A DNA stretch of 64,000 nucleotides from Ahniella sp. (GCA_016712105.1 JADJRU010000013.1:1-64000); one strand, 5' to 3'; numbered from the stretch's first letter, positions 8,514-17,811 are shown. The notes: generated by a model from the sequence alone, not told the origin. A program made the numbers and translations.

Positions 8514-9809
8514 ATGCTCAACCGGTTTTTTGCCATACAGGCTGCTGGAAGCTCGATTCGCACCGAGATCGTCGCCGGAATCACCACGTTCCTGGCGATG
8601 GCATACATCATGTTCGTGAATCCGGACATCCTGGCCGCCGCCGGCATGCCGCGTGACTCGGTGTTTGCAGCGACCTGCATCGCGGCGGCAATCGGCTCGA
8701 TCACGATGGGCCTGTTCGCGAATTATCCGATCGCGCTGGCGCCCGGCATGGGTTTGAACGCCTACTTTGCGTTCGAGGTTTGCGGGCGGCTCGGTTATAG
8801 CTGGCAAGCCGCGCTCGCGGCCGTGTTCCTGTCGGGGTGCCTGTTTGTGCTGGTCAGCCTGTTCCGCATCCGCGAATGGCTCGTCAACGCCATTCCTCGG
8901 TCGCAGAAGCTCGCCATCTCGGCCGGCATCGGCCTGTTCCTCGCCCTTATCGGCATGAAAAATGCCGGCCTGGTGGTGGCGCATCCGGCCACCTTGCTGA
9001 CCGTCGGCAACCTGCATCAACCGTCCGTGCTGCTGGCGTTCGCGGGTCTGATGCTGATCATCGCACTCGAGTATCGGCGGGTCACCGGCGGTGTGATTGT
9101 CGGGATCTTGCTGGTGACGATTGCGTCGATCCTGCTGGGTTTGAGTTCGTTTGTGGGTGTCGTGGCGATGCCGCCTTCGCTGGCGCCGACGTTTTTGGCC
9201 ATGGACTTCAACGCTGCTCTGCAATTCGGTTTGTTGTCGGTCGTGATGACGTTTTTTCTTGTCGAGGTATTCGACGCCACCGGCACACTCGTGGGCGTGG
9301 CCCATCGAGCCGGCCTGCTTGATGCCGACGGCAAACTCCCGCGTGTCAAACGGGCGCTGCTCGCCGACTCCACGGCGATCATGGCGGGTGCGGCGCTCGG
9401 CACCTCGTCGACGACGGCGTATATCGAAAGTGCTGCCGGCACGGCAGTGGGGGGTCGCACCGGCCTCACGGCAGTCGTGGTGGGTCTGCTGTTCCTGCTG
9501 GCCTTGTTCCTGTCGCCGCTGGCGGCCAGCGTCCCGGCGTTCGCCACCGCACCGGCGCTGATCTACGTGGCCGTGCTGATGGCACGCGGCCTCGCCGAAC
9601 TCGACTGGAGTGACCTGACTGAATCGGCCCCCGCCGTTCTGTGCGCGTTATCGATGCCGTTCCTGTTTTCGATCGCACACGGCATCGCGATCGGATTCAT
9701 CAGTTACGCCGCCATCAAGACCTTGGCTGGCCGCGCGCGCGACGTGTCGCCGGTGGTCTGGTTGGTGGCAGTGGTCTTCATCGCCAAGTTCGCATTCCTG
9801 CAGGCCTGA
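8514..9809 (+). CDS. NCS2-family purine permease (AzgA/COG2252 type)
   Basis: 431-residue membrane protein, probably an adenine/guanine/hypoxanthine:H+ symporter. Family marks are TEIVAGITTFLAMAYIMFVNP, the GMGLNAYFAF signature, VMTFFLVEVFDATGTLVGVA, and GTSSTTAYIESAAGTAVGGRTGLTA. The length is standard. The ATG at 8514 matches the family N-terminus; in-frame codons upstream run through low-quality sequence containing a repeat fragment at 8401-8417. The sensor kinase gene starts 1 nt after its stop, suggesting translational coupling. Confidence 0.92.
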   Translation: MLNRFFAIQAAGSSIRTEIVAGITTFLAMAYIMFVNPDILAAAGMPRDSVFAATCIAAAIGSITMGLFANYPIALAPGMGLNAYFAFEVCGRLGYSWQAALAAVFLSGCLFVLVSLFRIREWLVNAIPRSQKLAISAGIGLFLALIGMKNAGLVVAHPATLLTVGNLHQPSVLLAFAGLMLIIALEYRRVTGGVIVGILLVTIASILLGLSSFVGVVAMPPSLAPTFLAMDFNAALQFGLLSVVMTFFLVEVFDATGTLVGVAHRAGLLDADGKLPRVKRALLADSTAIMAGAALGTSSTTAYIESAAGTAVGGRTGLTAVVVGLLFLLALFLSPLAASVPAFATAPALIYVAVLMARGLAELDWSDLTESAPAVLCALSMPFLFSIAHGIAIGFISYAAIKTLAGRARDVSPVVWLVAVVFIAKFAFLQA

Positions 9810-9810
9810 C

Positions 9811-12800
9811 ATGACGATCTCTGCGCTCATTCGCGGTCTGCTCGCATCGATGCTGGTGATGTGTGCGGCCATCGCGATGGCCACGCCGCTGGATCGTAAC
9901 CAGGTGCGTTTCCGTTCGATGGATATCGATCGCGGCCTGTCGAGTTCGACGGCGCGAGACCTCGCGCAAGATGCCACCGGCCAAATCTGGGTCGCCACCC
10001 AGGATGGCCTGAATCGTTACGACGGTTATGCCTTTACCGTGTTCTCGAACGATCCCGGCGATCCCCGCTCGATCTCGGCCGATCACGCCACCAGTCTCGC
10101 AGCAGCGACCGATGCCACACTATGGGTTGGCACGGGATCCGGTGGCTTGAACCAACTGGATTTGCCGACAGGTCGGTTCACGCATTTCCTGGCCGAGCCG
10201 GATGGTCCGCTGTTGACGAACCATGTCGCCGATCTGCTGGTCGACCGGCGCGGCGACTTGTGGGTCGCCACGGTCGATGGCGGATTACAAAAGCGCCTGC
10301 GGACGGACGGAACATTTTCGACCGTACGCGGAGACGCGGACTGCTTGAAACGGATCCGCCATGTGCTGGAACTGGCCGCGGGCGATTTGTTGATTGCCTG
10401 CAGCGATCGTCTGCTTCGGATCGATGGCACCAGCGGCGCCCTGAGTACCTGGCCGGATCCAGCGCTCGGAAACTGGCCGGATGAACTCACGCCGACAGCA
10501 CTTGCCGAATTGCCGGACGGTCGGATCATGGTCGGTGACGCGCGGGCCGGTCTGCTTGAGTTTGCCGGTGATGGGCGCTTGATTCGTCGCCACCGGCATC
10601 AGCGCGACAATCCAGCGAGCCTGGTGGATGACCAGATCATTCGCCTGCTGGTGACGTCACGTGGAGAATTGTGGATCGGCACGTTCCTGGGGCTCAGTCA
10701 TTTTCTCGGCGAGGATCGGTTCCTCAACTTCCGTCATGACAGTGCCGACAACGCCAGCTTGCCGGCCAATCGGATTCCGTCCTTGCTCGAAGATCGCGAC
10801 GGGCTGTTGTGGGTCGGCACGTGGACGGCCGGCATCGCGTTGCACAATCCGTCCACGCGCAGCCTGCGGCTGCTCAGGCATCGCCAGAATGATCCCTTGA
10901 GCCTGCCGAGTAATCCCGTTCGTACGCTGATGCGTGATGGGGATGGCACCTTGTGGCTGGGGGTGTCGGAAGGTGGTGGGCTGGTCCATCTGGATGCCGC
11001 GCTGAACGTCGTCGAACGATTCCAGCATGATCCAGCCGACGAGGCCTCGCTGCCGGACAACTCAGTTCAGGCGATCCTGCGTCGGCGCAACGGCGAGTTA
11101 TGGGTCGCGACCGCAAACGGAGGTGTGGCGTACTTGCCGTCTGGCAGTCGCCGGTTCGTGCGGTTGCGCGGAGCCGGCCTGGGTCTTGAATCAGCCGGAG
11201 CGCGTGCGTTGGTGGAGCGCACCGATGGCAGTCTCTGGGTAGGGACCGATGACGCGGGTTTGCTCCATCGGTGCAGCAGTTGTGACCAGTTCTCGCGATT
11301 CGGTGCCGACCCGGCGTTAACTGCCCAACAGCTCACCGGCAACTTCATCAACACCCTGCATGAAGATCGCAAGCAGCGGCTCTGGGTCGGCTTCAACGGC
11401 ATTGGTCTCGCGCTCATCGATGAGCAGGACCAAAGGGTCCGCCAATACCGTCACCGTGCGACGCAGTCCGGCAGTTTGCCGAGTGATGTCATTACTGACC
11501 TGCTGGAAACCGCGTCAGGGACAGTCTGGATCGCCACGCAAGGCGCGGGTATTGTCCGCATCAACGAGGGAGCCGAAGATGCCGTGTCGTTCGACGTCAT
11601 CGGCAAACGGGATGGGCTCAGTGCGAACGCCATCGGCAGTCTGATTGAGGATGGCTCCGGCAAACTCTGGATCGCCAGTATCGTCGGCATCGACGAACTG
11701 GATCCGGTGACACGACGCGTTCGTAATCTGGAAGCCAGTGACGGCTTCGATCGCTCCGGTTATTTCATTGGTTCCAACGTGATGGACCCGGATGGTCGTA
11801 TTTACTTCGGCGGCCTGCTTGGTCTGGTTGTGTTTCATCCCAAGGATTTTCGTGAGAGTGGCCGGGCACCCACGGTCACGCTCACCGATATTGTCACCGT
11901 GGGTGGCACGTCGGCTCGTGCCGACCGGCGCCAACGTCGGCATGCCGCGTATCTGGATGAACTGGTGCTCGGTCCGCAGGAAAGTGTGTGGTCGGTGAGT
12001 TTTTCGACGATGGATTTTCTGGGCCCGGAAAACACGCGTTATCAATTCCGCCTGGAAGGCCTCAACGATCAATGGCTGGACTTGCCGCGCGGCCAGCGTA
12101 CGGCCAGCTTCACGCACGTGCCATTCGGGCGCTACCAGTTGCTGGTGCGTGCCCAGGCGGCCGCGAGCGTCGATTACGGCCCCGTGAAGGTGCTGCCGGT
12201 GTTTCTGGAAGCGCCTTGGTGGCGTCGTCCGATCGCCTGGTTCGCTTACGTCGTGTTGGCCTTGGGGCTGTTCTCGTTGTTCGCATGGCGAGTGCGAAGC
12301 AATCTTGCCGAGCGCGCGCGGCAACAAGACGTGATCGCCGCCAATGAACGTCGACTGAGGTTCTCCTTGTGGGGCAGCCGCGACGAACTTTGGGATTACG
12401 ATGTGCCGTCCCGGTATGTCCGTCGCGATAACGCCCTGGCCAACACGTTTTCGCCCGAGATTCGGGACGGCGGCGATATCGATGCGTTTGCGGAGCTCAT
12501 TCATCCTGACGATCGTCTGCCGCTGGCGCAGGCACTCGCCGACCACATCGCCGGCAGGAGCGAATACTTCGAAGCCAGTTTCCGCGCACGCAACGACCAG
12601 GGTGATTGGGCATGGTTCTTGCAGCGTGGTCAGGCCGTCGAGCGGGATGCAGACGGCAAGGCACTGCACTTGATCGGTACGACGCGCGACATTTCTTCGG
12701 TCAAACAGGTCGAAGAGGCTTTGCGGCTGGCCAACGAACAACTGGAAGCGCGTGTGGCGGCGCGAACGCGTGAACTGACCGAAGCCAATGACGGCCTCAA

Positions 12801-13581
12801 GGAAGCGATGACGCGGCTGCGAGATACCCAGTCTCAGTTGATCGAGTCGGAAAAGCTGGCGTCATTGGGCGGTCTGGTTGCCGGTGTGGCGCACGAGATC
12901 AACACGCCCCTCGGTATCTGCATCACGGCTGCGTCGCACCTCAAGCAGTCGACTGAAGAACTGCGCCGACAGCAGGAACGCGGCGCGATGACGCGCTCGA
13001 ACCTCGAGCAGTACGAACAGGACGCCATCGAAGCCGCGCGACTGATCTTGCAGAACCTCGAGCGTGCGGTTCACCTGGTGCGAAGCTTCAAACAGGTCGC
13101 AGTCGATCAAGGCAGCGAAGAACGACGGAGCATCGATCTGGCGCAATATCTGGGAGAAGTCGTGTTTGCGCTGAATCCGATGTTGAAGCGCACGCCACAT
13201 CGGATCAGTGTGGATTGTCCACCGGGCTTGGTCATCGACACGTTCCCCGGCGCGATCTACCAGATCGTCGTCAACTTCGTCAGCAACTCCATTGCGCACG
13301 CGTTTCCCGAGGGTAATGCCGGCCACATGTCGATCCGTGTGCTGCGCCTGCCCGATGGGCAACTGGCACTGGACTATGGCGACGACGGCATCGGTGCCGA
13401 TGCCGTAGTGCTCAAGCGCATCTTCGAACCCTTCTTCACCACCAAACGCGGTCGCGGTGGCTCAGGCCTCGGCATGCACATCGTCTACAACCTGGTCACC
13501 AAACTCCTGCGAGGCACCATCACCGTCCACAACGGCCCAGGCCTGCAGTTCCGGATCGTGTTGCCGGTGGAAGCGCCGTAG
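9811..13581 (+). CDS. Propeller-type membrane sensor histidine kinase
   Basis: 1,256 residues. A signal peptide (to about 28) is followed by a large periplasmic two-component-regulator propeller (about 40-690, repeated D-G-x-LWVGT-GGL-like blades, e.g. GQIWVATQDGLNRYDGY). Next come a Y_Y_Y domain (about 715-785), one transmembrane helix (AWFAYVVLALGLFSLFAW), a PAS domain, a coiled coil, and HisKA with the H box SLGGLVAGVAHEINTPLG (His1028). The C-terminus is an HATPase_c with DDGIGAD, FEPFFTTK and GSGLGMHIV. No receiver or DNA-binding domain is attached, so it needs a partner regulator that is not in the window. Such kinases often sense carbohydrates; the ligand here is unknown. Its stop codon lies inside one arm of the 13,577-13,785 inverted repeat. 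Confidence 0.93.
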   Translation: MTISALIRGLLASMLVMCAAIAMATPLDRNQVRFRSMDIDRGLSSSTARDLAQDATGQIWVATQDGLNRYDGYAFTVFSNDPGDPRSISADHATSLAAATDATLWVGTGSGGLNQLDLPTGRFTHFLAEPDGPLLTNHVADLLVDRRGDLWVATVDGGLQKRLRTDGTFSTVRGDADCLKRIRHVLELAAGDLLIACSDRLLRIDGTSGALSTWPDPALGNWPDELTPTALAELPDGRIMVGDARAGLLEFAGDGRLIRRHRHQRDNPASLVDDQIIRLLVTSRGELWIGTFLGLSHFLGEDRFLNFRHDSADNASLPANRIPSLLEDRDGLLWVGTWTAGIALHNPSTRSLRLLRHRQNDPLSLPSNPVRTLMRDGDGTLWLGVSEGGGLVHLDAALNVVERFQHDPADEASLPDNSVQAILRRRNGELWVATANGGVAYLPSGSRRFVRLRGAGLGLESAGARALVERTDGSLWVGTDDAGLLHRCSSCDQFSRFGADPALTAQQLTGNFINTLHEDRKQRLWVGFNGIGLALIDEQDQRVRQYRHRATQSGSLPSDVITDLLETASGTVWIATQGAGIVRINEGAEDAVSFDVIGKRDGLSANAIGSLIEDGSGKLWIASIVGIDELDPVTRRVRNLEASDGFDRSGYFIGSNVMDPDGRIYFGGLLGLVVFHPKDFRESGRAPTVTLTDIVTVGGTSARADRRQRRHAAYLDELVLGPQESVWSVSFSTMDFLGPENTRYQFRLEGLNDQWLDLPRGQRTASFTHVPFGRYQLLVRAQAAASVDYGPVKVLPVFLEAPWWRRPIAWFAYVVLALGLFSLFAWRVRSNLAERARQQDVIAANERRLRFSLWGSRDELWDYDVPSRYVRRDNALANTFSPEIRDGGDIDAFAELIHPDDRLPLAQALADHIAGRSEYFEASFRARNDQGDWAWFLQRGQAVERDADGKALHLIGTTRDISSVKQVEEALRLANEQLEARVAARTRELTEANDGLKEAMTRLRDTQSQLIESEKLASLGGLVAGVAHEINTPLGICITAASHLKQSTEELRRQQERGAMTRSNLEQYEQDAIEAARLILQNLERAVHLVRSFKQVAVDQGSEERRSIDLAQYLGEVVFALNPMLKRTPHRISVDCPPGLVIDTFPGAIYQIVVNFVSNSIAHAFPEGNAGHMSIRVLRLPDGQLALDYGDDGIGADAVVLKRIFEPFFTTKRGRGGSGLGMHIVYNLVTKLLRGTITVHNGPGLQFRIVLPVEAP

Positions 13582-13785
13582 GCTGGGCTGAGCGAAGGAG
13601 CCCTTCCTGCGACATGACAACAGGCAACACGGTGTGGGCATGTCCAGCCGGAGGCACGAACTGCCGGAGGAAGCCGGCTACTTGGACCGACCGAACACGG
13701 CTTGTGGGCGTGTCCTGAGAAAGAAGCGCGCACGGTTTTTGCACTGTCGCAAGCAGCTGGGCTTCCTTCGTCAGCCCAGCCTACG
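13577..13785. repeat. Element bounded by ~27-bp inverted repeats
   Basis: The arm at 13577-13603 (CGTAGGCTGGGCTGAGCGAA...) is matched in inverted orientation at 13759-13785 with small differences (...TCAGCCCAGCCTACG). The arms enclose about 155 bp with no convincing gene. Inside are two related 17-bp segments (GTGTGGGCATGTCC near 13630 and TTGTGGGCGTGTCC near 13703). It lies between the convergent kinase and phaB genes. It could be a miniature element or a bidirectional transcription-ending structure. Confidence 0.6.
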
Positions 13786-13798
13786 AATCGCCTGCTTC

Positions 13799-14543
13799 TC
13801 AGAAGCTGATGAACATGCCGCCATTAACCGGCAGATTGACGCCAGTGATGAAGCCGGCATGGTCTGCACTCAGGAAATCCACGGCGCGGGCGATGTCTTC
13901 GGGTTCGCCGATTCGGCCCACGGGGATCGAGGCGACGATCTGGTTGCGGATGTCTTCCGGGATCGCCATGACCATCGCCGTGCGGCAGTAACCGGGCGAG
14001 ACACTGTTGACGGTGACACCCTTGCGCGCGACTTCTTTCGCGAGCGCCATGGTGAAGCCATGCAGGCCAGCTTTGATGCGGGAGTTTGGTCTGGCCGAAC
14101 TGGCCGGTCTGGCCGTTGACCGACGAGATGTTGACGACCCGGCCGAAGCCGCGGTTGCACATGCTGTCGATGACCTGGCGGGTGAGTTGGAACGCGCCAT
14201 CCAGGTTGACCTTCATCACGTCCATCCATTGCTGCGTGCTCATCTTGCGCAGCGTGGTGTCGCGCGTGATGCCGGCGGCGTTGACGAGAATGTCGACTTC
14301 GCCGGCATCGCGGCGGACCTGTTCGATCAATGCGGCGCAGCTGGCTTCGTCACCCACGTTGACGGGCGCAAACGTGATCTGTCCGCCGAACGATGCGACT
14401 TCCTGTTCGAACTCGGCTACGCGCTCCGCGCGAACCGCCAGATCGGCTGCGATCACGCGGCGACCAGACTGCGCGAGCTGTTTGCAGATGGCCGTGCCCA
14501 GACCGCCGATACCGCCACTCACTACCGCTACGCGCTTGCTCAT
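13799..14543 (-). CDS. phaB: Acetoacetyl-CoA reductase, copy 1 (frameshifted at active site)
   Basis: SDR-family enzyme reducing acetoacetyl-CoA to (R)-3-hydroxybutyryl-CoA with NADPH for polyhydroxybutyrate. About 247 residues. The cofactor motif GGIGGLG, NAAGITRDTTLRKM, and VVNISSVNGQTGQFGQ are intact, as is the C-terminal half (GLHGFTMALAKEVARKGVTVNSVSPGY, ending VNLPVNGGMFISF). The frame breaks near 14085, exactly where the catalytic Tyr-x3-Lys (expected TNYSxxKAG) should be; more than one small indel within 20 nt is needed to repair it. It is therefore either inactive or miscalled. Start ATG at 14543 has AAGGA 6 nt upstream. Confidence 0.9.
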
Positions 14544-14931
14544 TCAATCGTCCTTTGCTGGTCAGTCGGGCAGGCATTGCTGCACTGCGGAAACCGTCGA
14601 TCTTAGGTTCGCGCTGGTGGCCCGTCAACGCGCACGAACGCTGTGTTGCCAGGCTGCGTCAATCCGGTTCTCTCTCCTCATCGCAAGCAGGAGTTTGCCG
14701 CGTCGTTGTGCTCCTCGCCATGACAGCTGAAGGGCACCGAGTCGTCATTGCGAGCTTTCGTGGATCCCAAAAACGGCATACTTCGTTCGGGCCTTGACGA
14801 CACTCCGTGAAACTTTGCTTGAGTAATCTATTCCAGCAGCATTCAAAGAGCCGCGAGTTGCCATGAGGCCAATCCTGTGGGAGCGGCTTCAGCCGCGATG
14901 CATCGAATCCCGTCGCATCGCGGCTGAAGCC
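14544..14931. other. Gene-free stretch left of the IS, with repeat elements
   Basis: No supported gene. It carries the phaB promoter region on the minus strand. It also holds a degenerate 'cctcgccatgac' palindromic element around 14,690-14,730, and the left portion of the first ~340-bp repeat unit from 14744, including the first 25-bp palindrome arm at 14877-14901. Confidence 0.6.
14922..14931. repeat. Target-site duplication of the IS, left copy
   Basis: GGCTGAAGCC immediately before the IS left end. The same 10 bp occur at 16248-16257 immediately after its right end. The duplicated site is part of the right arm of the palindrome in repeat copy 1. Confidence 0.85.
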
Positions 14932-16247
14932 TGAGGTTTCCCCACATTTTCCTTTTGCCAAGCAGGCACTTACGGAATATTGTCAGGCGAAAACAGAACG
15001 CATGGCGTGGTTTTTCCTCTCGAACGCCAATTCTTGAGGGAGACCCCGCCATGCGTGCCGCGTCAGTTTTGCAGAAAATTCTGGGCTCTGCGCTGTCTCG
15101 ATTGCATACATTTCAGAGCCGATGTTTGCTGTTGGCGGTAGAGGCTCTTTCAAGTGGTCGGCGACTCACACTGATGGATTTGGCGCGGCACTGGCCGGGT
15201 GCCGAACAGGTGCGGACGCCTCTGAAGCGGATTGACCGACTTCTAAGCAATCATGCTGTGGCATGGCTCAGGGCAGATTGTACGGTGCGATGGCTTTGTG
15301 GTTGCTGAGATCGCAGCCTTTGATTGTTGGTGGACTGGTCAGACCTTGCGTGATCGGCCGATTGTGCCTTCTGAGGCCACGAGTACCGGTTAGGCGGTCG
15401 CTGCCTGACACTCCTGGATCAAGTGGTTGCGCAGTCGGAACAGGCGAATGGACGGGTACACAAAGCGTTCCTGAACCGGTTGCAGCAATTGGTCCCGCAG
15501 GGAATTCGTCCGATTGTGGTGACCGATGCAGGCTTTCGCAGCGACTGGTTCGCCCAAGTAGAGGAATTGGGCTGGGATTGGGTCGGACGACTGCGCGGAG
15601 GAATCAAGGTCCAGTTGAATGGCGAGAGCAATTGGACGCTCTGCACGCAGCTCTACGAGCGGCAAACCCGGCGGGCATGTGATCTTGGTCCAGCGTTGAT
15701 CGCGAAGACGACATCATTCCCATGCCGTCTCCTGCTCAACGCCACGCCAGTGTTCAAAGGTCGTCATTCGCTCACCCGTGCTGGCAAACCCAGTGCCGAT
15801 AGACGCCACCTGAAAGCAGCGAGGTCCCATCGCGAGCCATGGCTTCTCGCCTGCTCATTCGGCCTAAAGAATCTCACCGCAAACCAGATCATGAAATGTT
15901 ATCGACGACGCATGGAAATCGAAGAGAGCTTCCGCGATCTAAAGTCCCACAAATACGGCCAAGGATTCGAAGACAGCCAGAGTCGAAGCGCACTGCGCAT
16001 CGAAATGCTCTTGCTCATCCACGCCTTAACAACCTTTGCGCCTGGCTCGTCGGCTGCGCAATCATCACCGAAAAGCTCGATCGCTTCATCGCACCAAATA
16101 GCTGTCGTTCGCGCAAGTACTCTGCCATTCGAATCGGATGGGAGTGCTGGAGGTACAAACGACCGAAGCTCAGCCTCGAGCTCATAGAGGCGGTGCTCCT
16201 ATGACCCCAAACCCATCGCTAGCAAGGGAAAATGTGGGGAAACGTCA
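14932..16247 (+). mobile_element. IS4-family insertion sequence, 1,316 bp
   Basis: Terminal inverted repeats: left TGAGGTTTCCCCACATTTTC (14932-14951) and, read on the other strand, right TGACGTTTCCCCACATTTTC (16247-16228), one mismatch in 20. A 10-bp target duplication (GGCTGAAGCC) brackets it. The only gene inside is a transposase with the YREK signature of IS4. The size fits a single-ORF IS4 element. It has landed inside a palindromic repeat and split the first of two tandem ~340-bp units. Confidence 0.9.
15051..16204 (+). pseudogene. IS4-family transposase, disrupted
   Basis: DDE transposase of about 385 residues if repaired. The N-terminus MRAASVLQKILGSALSRLHT is in one frame; LYGAMALWLLR (from about 15277) is in a second. 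The first catalytic Asp lies in LVDWSDL near 15330, where the frame then meets two stop codons (near 15350 and 15370). VVTDAGFRSDWF carries the second Asp, and Y-x2-R-x3-E-x6-K is perfect in YRRRMEIEESFRDLK. The last 60 residues (NNLCAWLVGCAIITEKLDRF) are again shifted near 16030. With in-frame stops as well as shifts it is probably inactive, although some breaks may be consensus errors. Confidence 0.88.
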
Positions 16248-16257
16248 GGCTGAAGCC
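16248..16257. repeat. Target-site duplication of the IS, right copy
   Basis: GGCTGAAGCC directly follows the IS right end and continues into GCTCCACAGC, the remainder of the interrupted palindrome arm. Confidence 0.85.
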
Positions 16258-16890
16258 GCTCCACAGCTGTTTATTTGGCACGAAGTTCGCGACAAGCCGG
16301 CACTGCGGGAGCTGCCACGCGCGTATTGGTTGCCCGAATCGCGGTTGCTGCAAACACCTAAGATGTCATTGTTTAATCACTGACCCTATGTCGTCATTGC
16401 GAGGCCCTGTCATTGCGAGCTTTTTGTATTCCCAAAAAACGGCATACTTCGTTCGGGCCTTGACGACACTCCGTGAAACTTTTGCTTGAGTAATCTATTC
16501 CAGCAGCATTCAAAGAGCCGCGAGTTGCCATGAGGCCAATCCTGTGGGAGCGGCTTCAGCCGCGATGCCTCGAACCATGTCGCATCGCGGCTGAAGCCGC
16601 TCCCACAGCTGTTGCCATTTGGCACGAAGTTCGCGACAAGCCGGCACTGCCGGAGCTGCCACGCGCGTATTGGTTGCCCGAATCGCGGTTGCTGCAAACA
16701 CCTAAGATGTCATTTTGATCAATGACTTACCCTATGTCGTCATGGAGAGGCCCTGTCATTGCGAGGAGGCGAGGCCCGCCTGCGGGCCGCGGCAACCTCG
16801 GGCCGCGGCAACCTCAGACTGGCGGGTAGGTTTGAGGCAAGCAGGGGATTGCCGCGTCGCTGCGCTCCTCGCAATGACGGGCCGCGGCGC
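16258..16890. other. Gene-free repeat-rich stretch right of the IS
   Basis: It holds the remainder of repeat copy 1 (to 16408), all of copy 2 (16409-16754), and then another palindromic element. The latter begins GTCATTGCGAGGAGGC at 16755 and ends GCTCCTCGCAATGACGGG near 16,882. No supported coding sequence. Any phaR terminator would have to be formed by the last palindrome. Confidence 0.65.
16544..16606. repeat. Perfect 25-bp inverted repeat (palindromic element)
   Basis: The left arm 16544-16568 begins GTGGGAGCGGCTTCAGCC. The right arm 16582-16606 is its exact reverse complement, with 13 bp between. The homologous palindrome in copy 1 (left arm 14877-14901) is the one cut by the IS. A 17-bp piece of the arm (GCATCGCGGCTGAAGCC) is also found at 8401-8417, 97 bp upstream of the NCS2 permease, so this is a dispersed REP-like family. 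Confidence 0.85.
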
Positions 16891-17406
16891 TCAGCGAACC
16901 TTGTCGGTGCCGCTTTTGCCGGCAGCGGGTGGCGGGGTACCTGGCGCTGCGGGGCCGGGGGTGTTGCGCGCCGTTTCGAAAAACTTGGTCTGCATGGTCT
17001 TCCAGACTTCGAGGTTCCGTTCGGTCATGTCGTTCAACACCGACCAGGGCGTTTGACCGAGCAGGTTGTTCATCTGCGATCGCAGTTGCTGCTGCTGTTC
17101 CAGGAACGCCTGCATGGAGCGCTCCAGGTAACTGCCCATGAAGCCCTGCATGGAATCGCCATAGAACCGGATGAACTGGCTCAGCAGTTTCGTCGAGAAC
17201 AGTGGCGCACCACGTTCTTCGTGTTCGGCGATGATCTGCAGAAGCACACCGCGCGTCAGGTCTTCGCTGGTGCGCGCATCGCGGACCTCGAATTCCTCGC
17301 CGTCGAGCACCAACTGTCGGACATCTTCGATCGTGATGTAGCTCGAGATCTCGGTGTCGTACAGTCGCCGATTGGGGTACTTCTTGATGATGCGTGGAGC
17401 TGCCAT
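16891..17406 (-). CDS. phaR: PHB synthesis repressor PhaR
   Basis: 171 residues. The N-terminal PHB_acc_N domain is unmistakable: IIKKYPNRRLYDTEISSYITIEDVRQLVLDGEEFEVRDARTSEDLTRGVLLQII, followed by the accumulation-regulator repeat (STKLLSQFIRFYGDSMQGFMGSYLERSM) and a Gln-rich coil. In other bacteria PhaR binds PHB granules and DNA and represses phasin genes until polymer appears. The ATG at 17406 is chosen because homologues start MA.PRIIKKYPNRRLYD. It shares strand with both phaB copies. No PHB synthase or phasin gene is in the window. Confidence 0.93.
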   Translation of the reverse strand: MAAPRIIKKYPNRRLYDTEISSYITIEDVRQLVLDGEEFEVRDARTSEDLTRGVLLQIIAEHEERGAPLFSTKLLSQFIRFYGDSMQGFMGSYLERSMQAFLEQQQQLRSQMNNLLGQTPWSVLNDMTERNLEVWKTMQTKFFETARNTPGPAAPGTPPPAAGKSGTDKVR

Positions 17407-17811
17407 GGGCGTGGTTTCGTGTTGTGGGTGCCGCCCGCGACATCCTTGTACGCGTTCGACACTCGACACCGAGGCGCCCCTCACCGAGCGCCCTCCGGTT
17501 TCGTTCGACTTGAACTTAGCAAAGCCTTGTGCATCGCACCAGCCACGATTCCGGTGTGCCGGGACACGGCACAAATGTTCGGAATCAAGGCAGTGCGTGA
17601 ATTTTTTGGCAAGACGGCAAAAGTGCTCTCTTTTTCACCGGAGCAATATGCGTGGACCTGCTTGCCGAAATTCCGGACGCTTGGTTTTTTTACGTGCTTC
17701 GTGCTGCGTCATGCACGAAGCCTCGTGAACTCTGGAGCATCGCATTCCCGGAACCGGATGTCCATGGCGGGGCCGTGAACACGGGCGCCGGGAATGTGCA
17801 GCTGGGCTGTG
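17407..17811. other. Gene-free stretch between phaR and phaB copy 2
   Basis: 405 bp without a supported gene. It must contain the phaR promoter (minus strand). A perfect 9-bp inverted repeat GCTTCGTGC/GCACGAAGC with 8-bp spacer is at 17696-17721. A second pair, CATTCCCGG/CCGGGAATG, lies at about 17743-17799, close to the phaB copy 2 stop. The first could be an operator and the second a terminator, but neither has a diagnostic context. Confidence 0.5.

Larger units (their letters stand above)
14744..16754. repeat. Tandem duplication of a ~340-bp unit, copy 1 interrupted by the IS
   Basis: Copy 1 runs from 14744 (GTCATTGCGAGC) to 16408 and measures 339 bp once the IS and one target duplication are removed. 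Copy 2 is 16409-16754 (346 bp). A third partial start (GTCATTGCGAGG) is at 16755. Shared segments include TTCGTTCGGGCCTTGACGAC, TTGCCATGAGGCCAATCCTG and CACGCGTATTGGTTGCCCGA. Each copy centres on a large palindrome. No reading frame is conserved between copies. Confidence 0.85.

Noticed and set aside
13604..13758. Small gene between the inverted repeats
   Set aside because: Short frames on both strands lack ribosome sites and coding bias.
14932..16740. CRISPR array from repeated segments near the IS
   Set aside because: The repeats are two ~340-bp tandem units with palindromes, not short regularly spaced repeats with unique spacers, and no cas gene is present.
17696..17721. PhaR operator or minus-strand terminator from the GCTTCGTGC palindrome
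   Set aside because: No T run follows on the minus strand, and the sequence does not match the TGC-rich PhaR sites I know closely enough.
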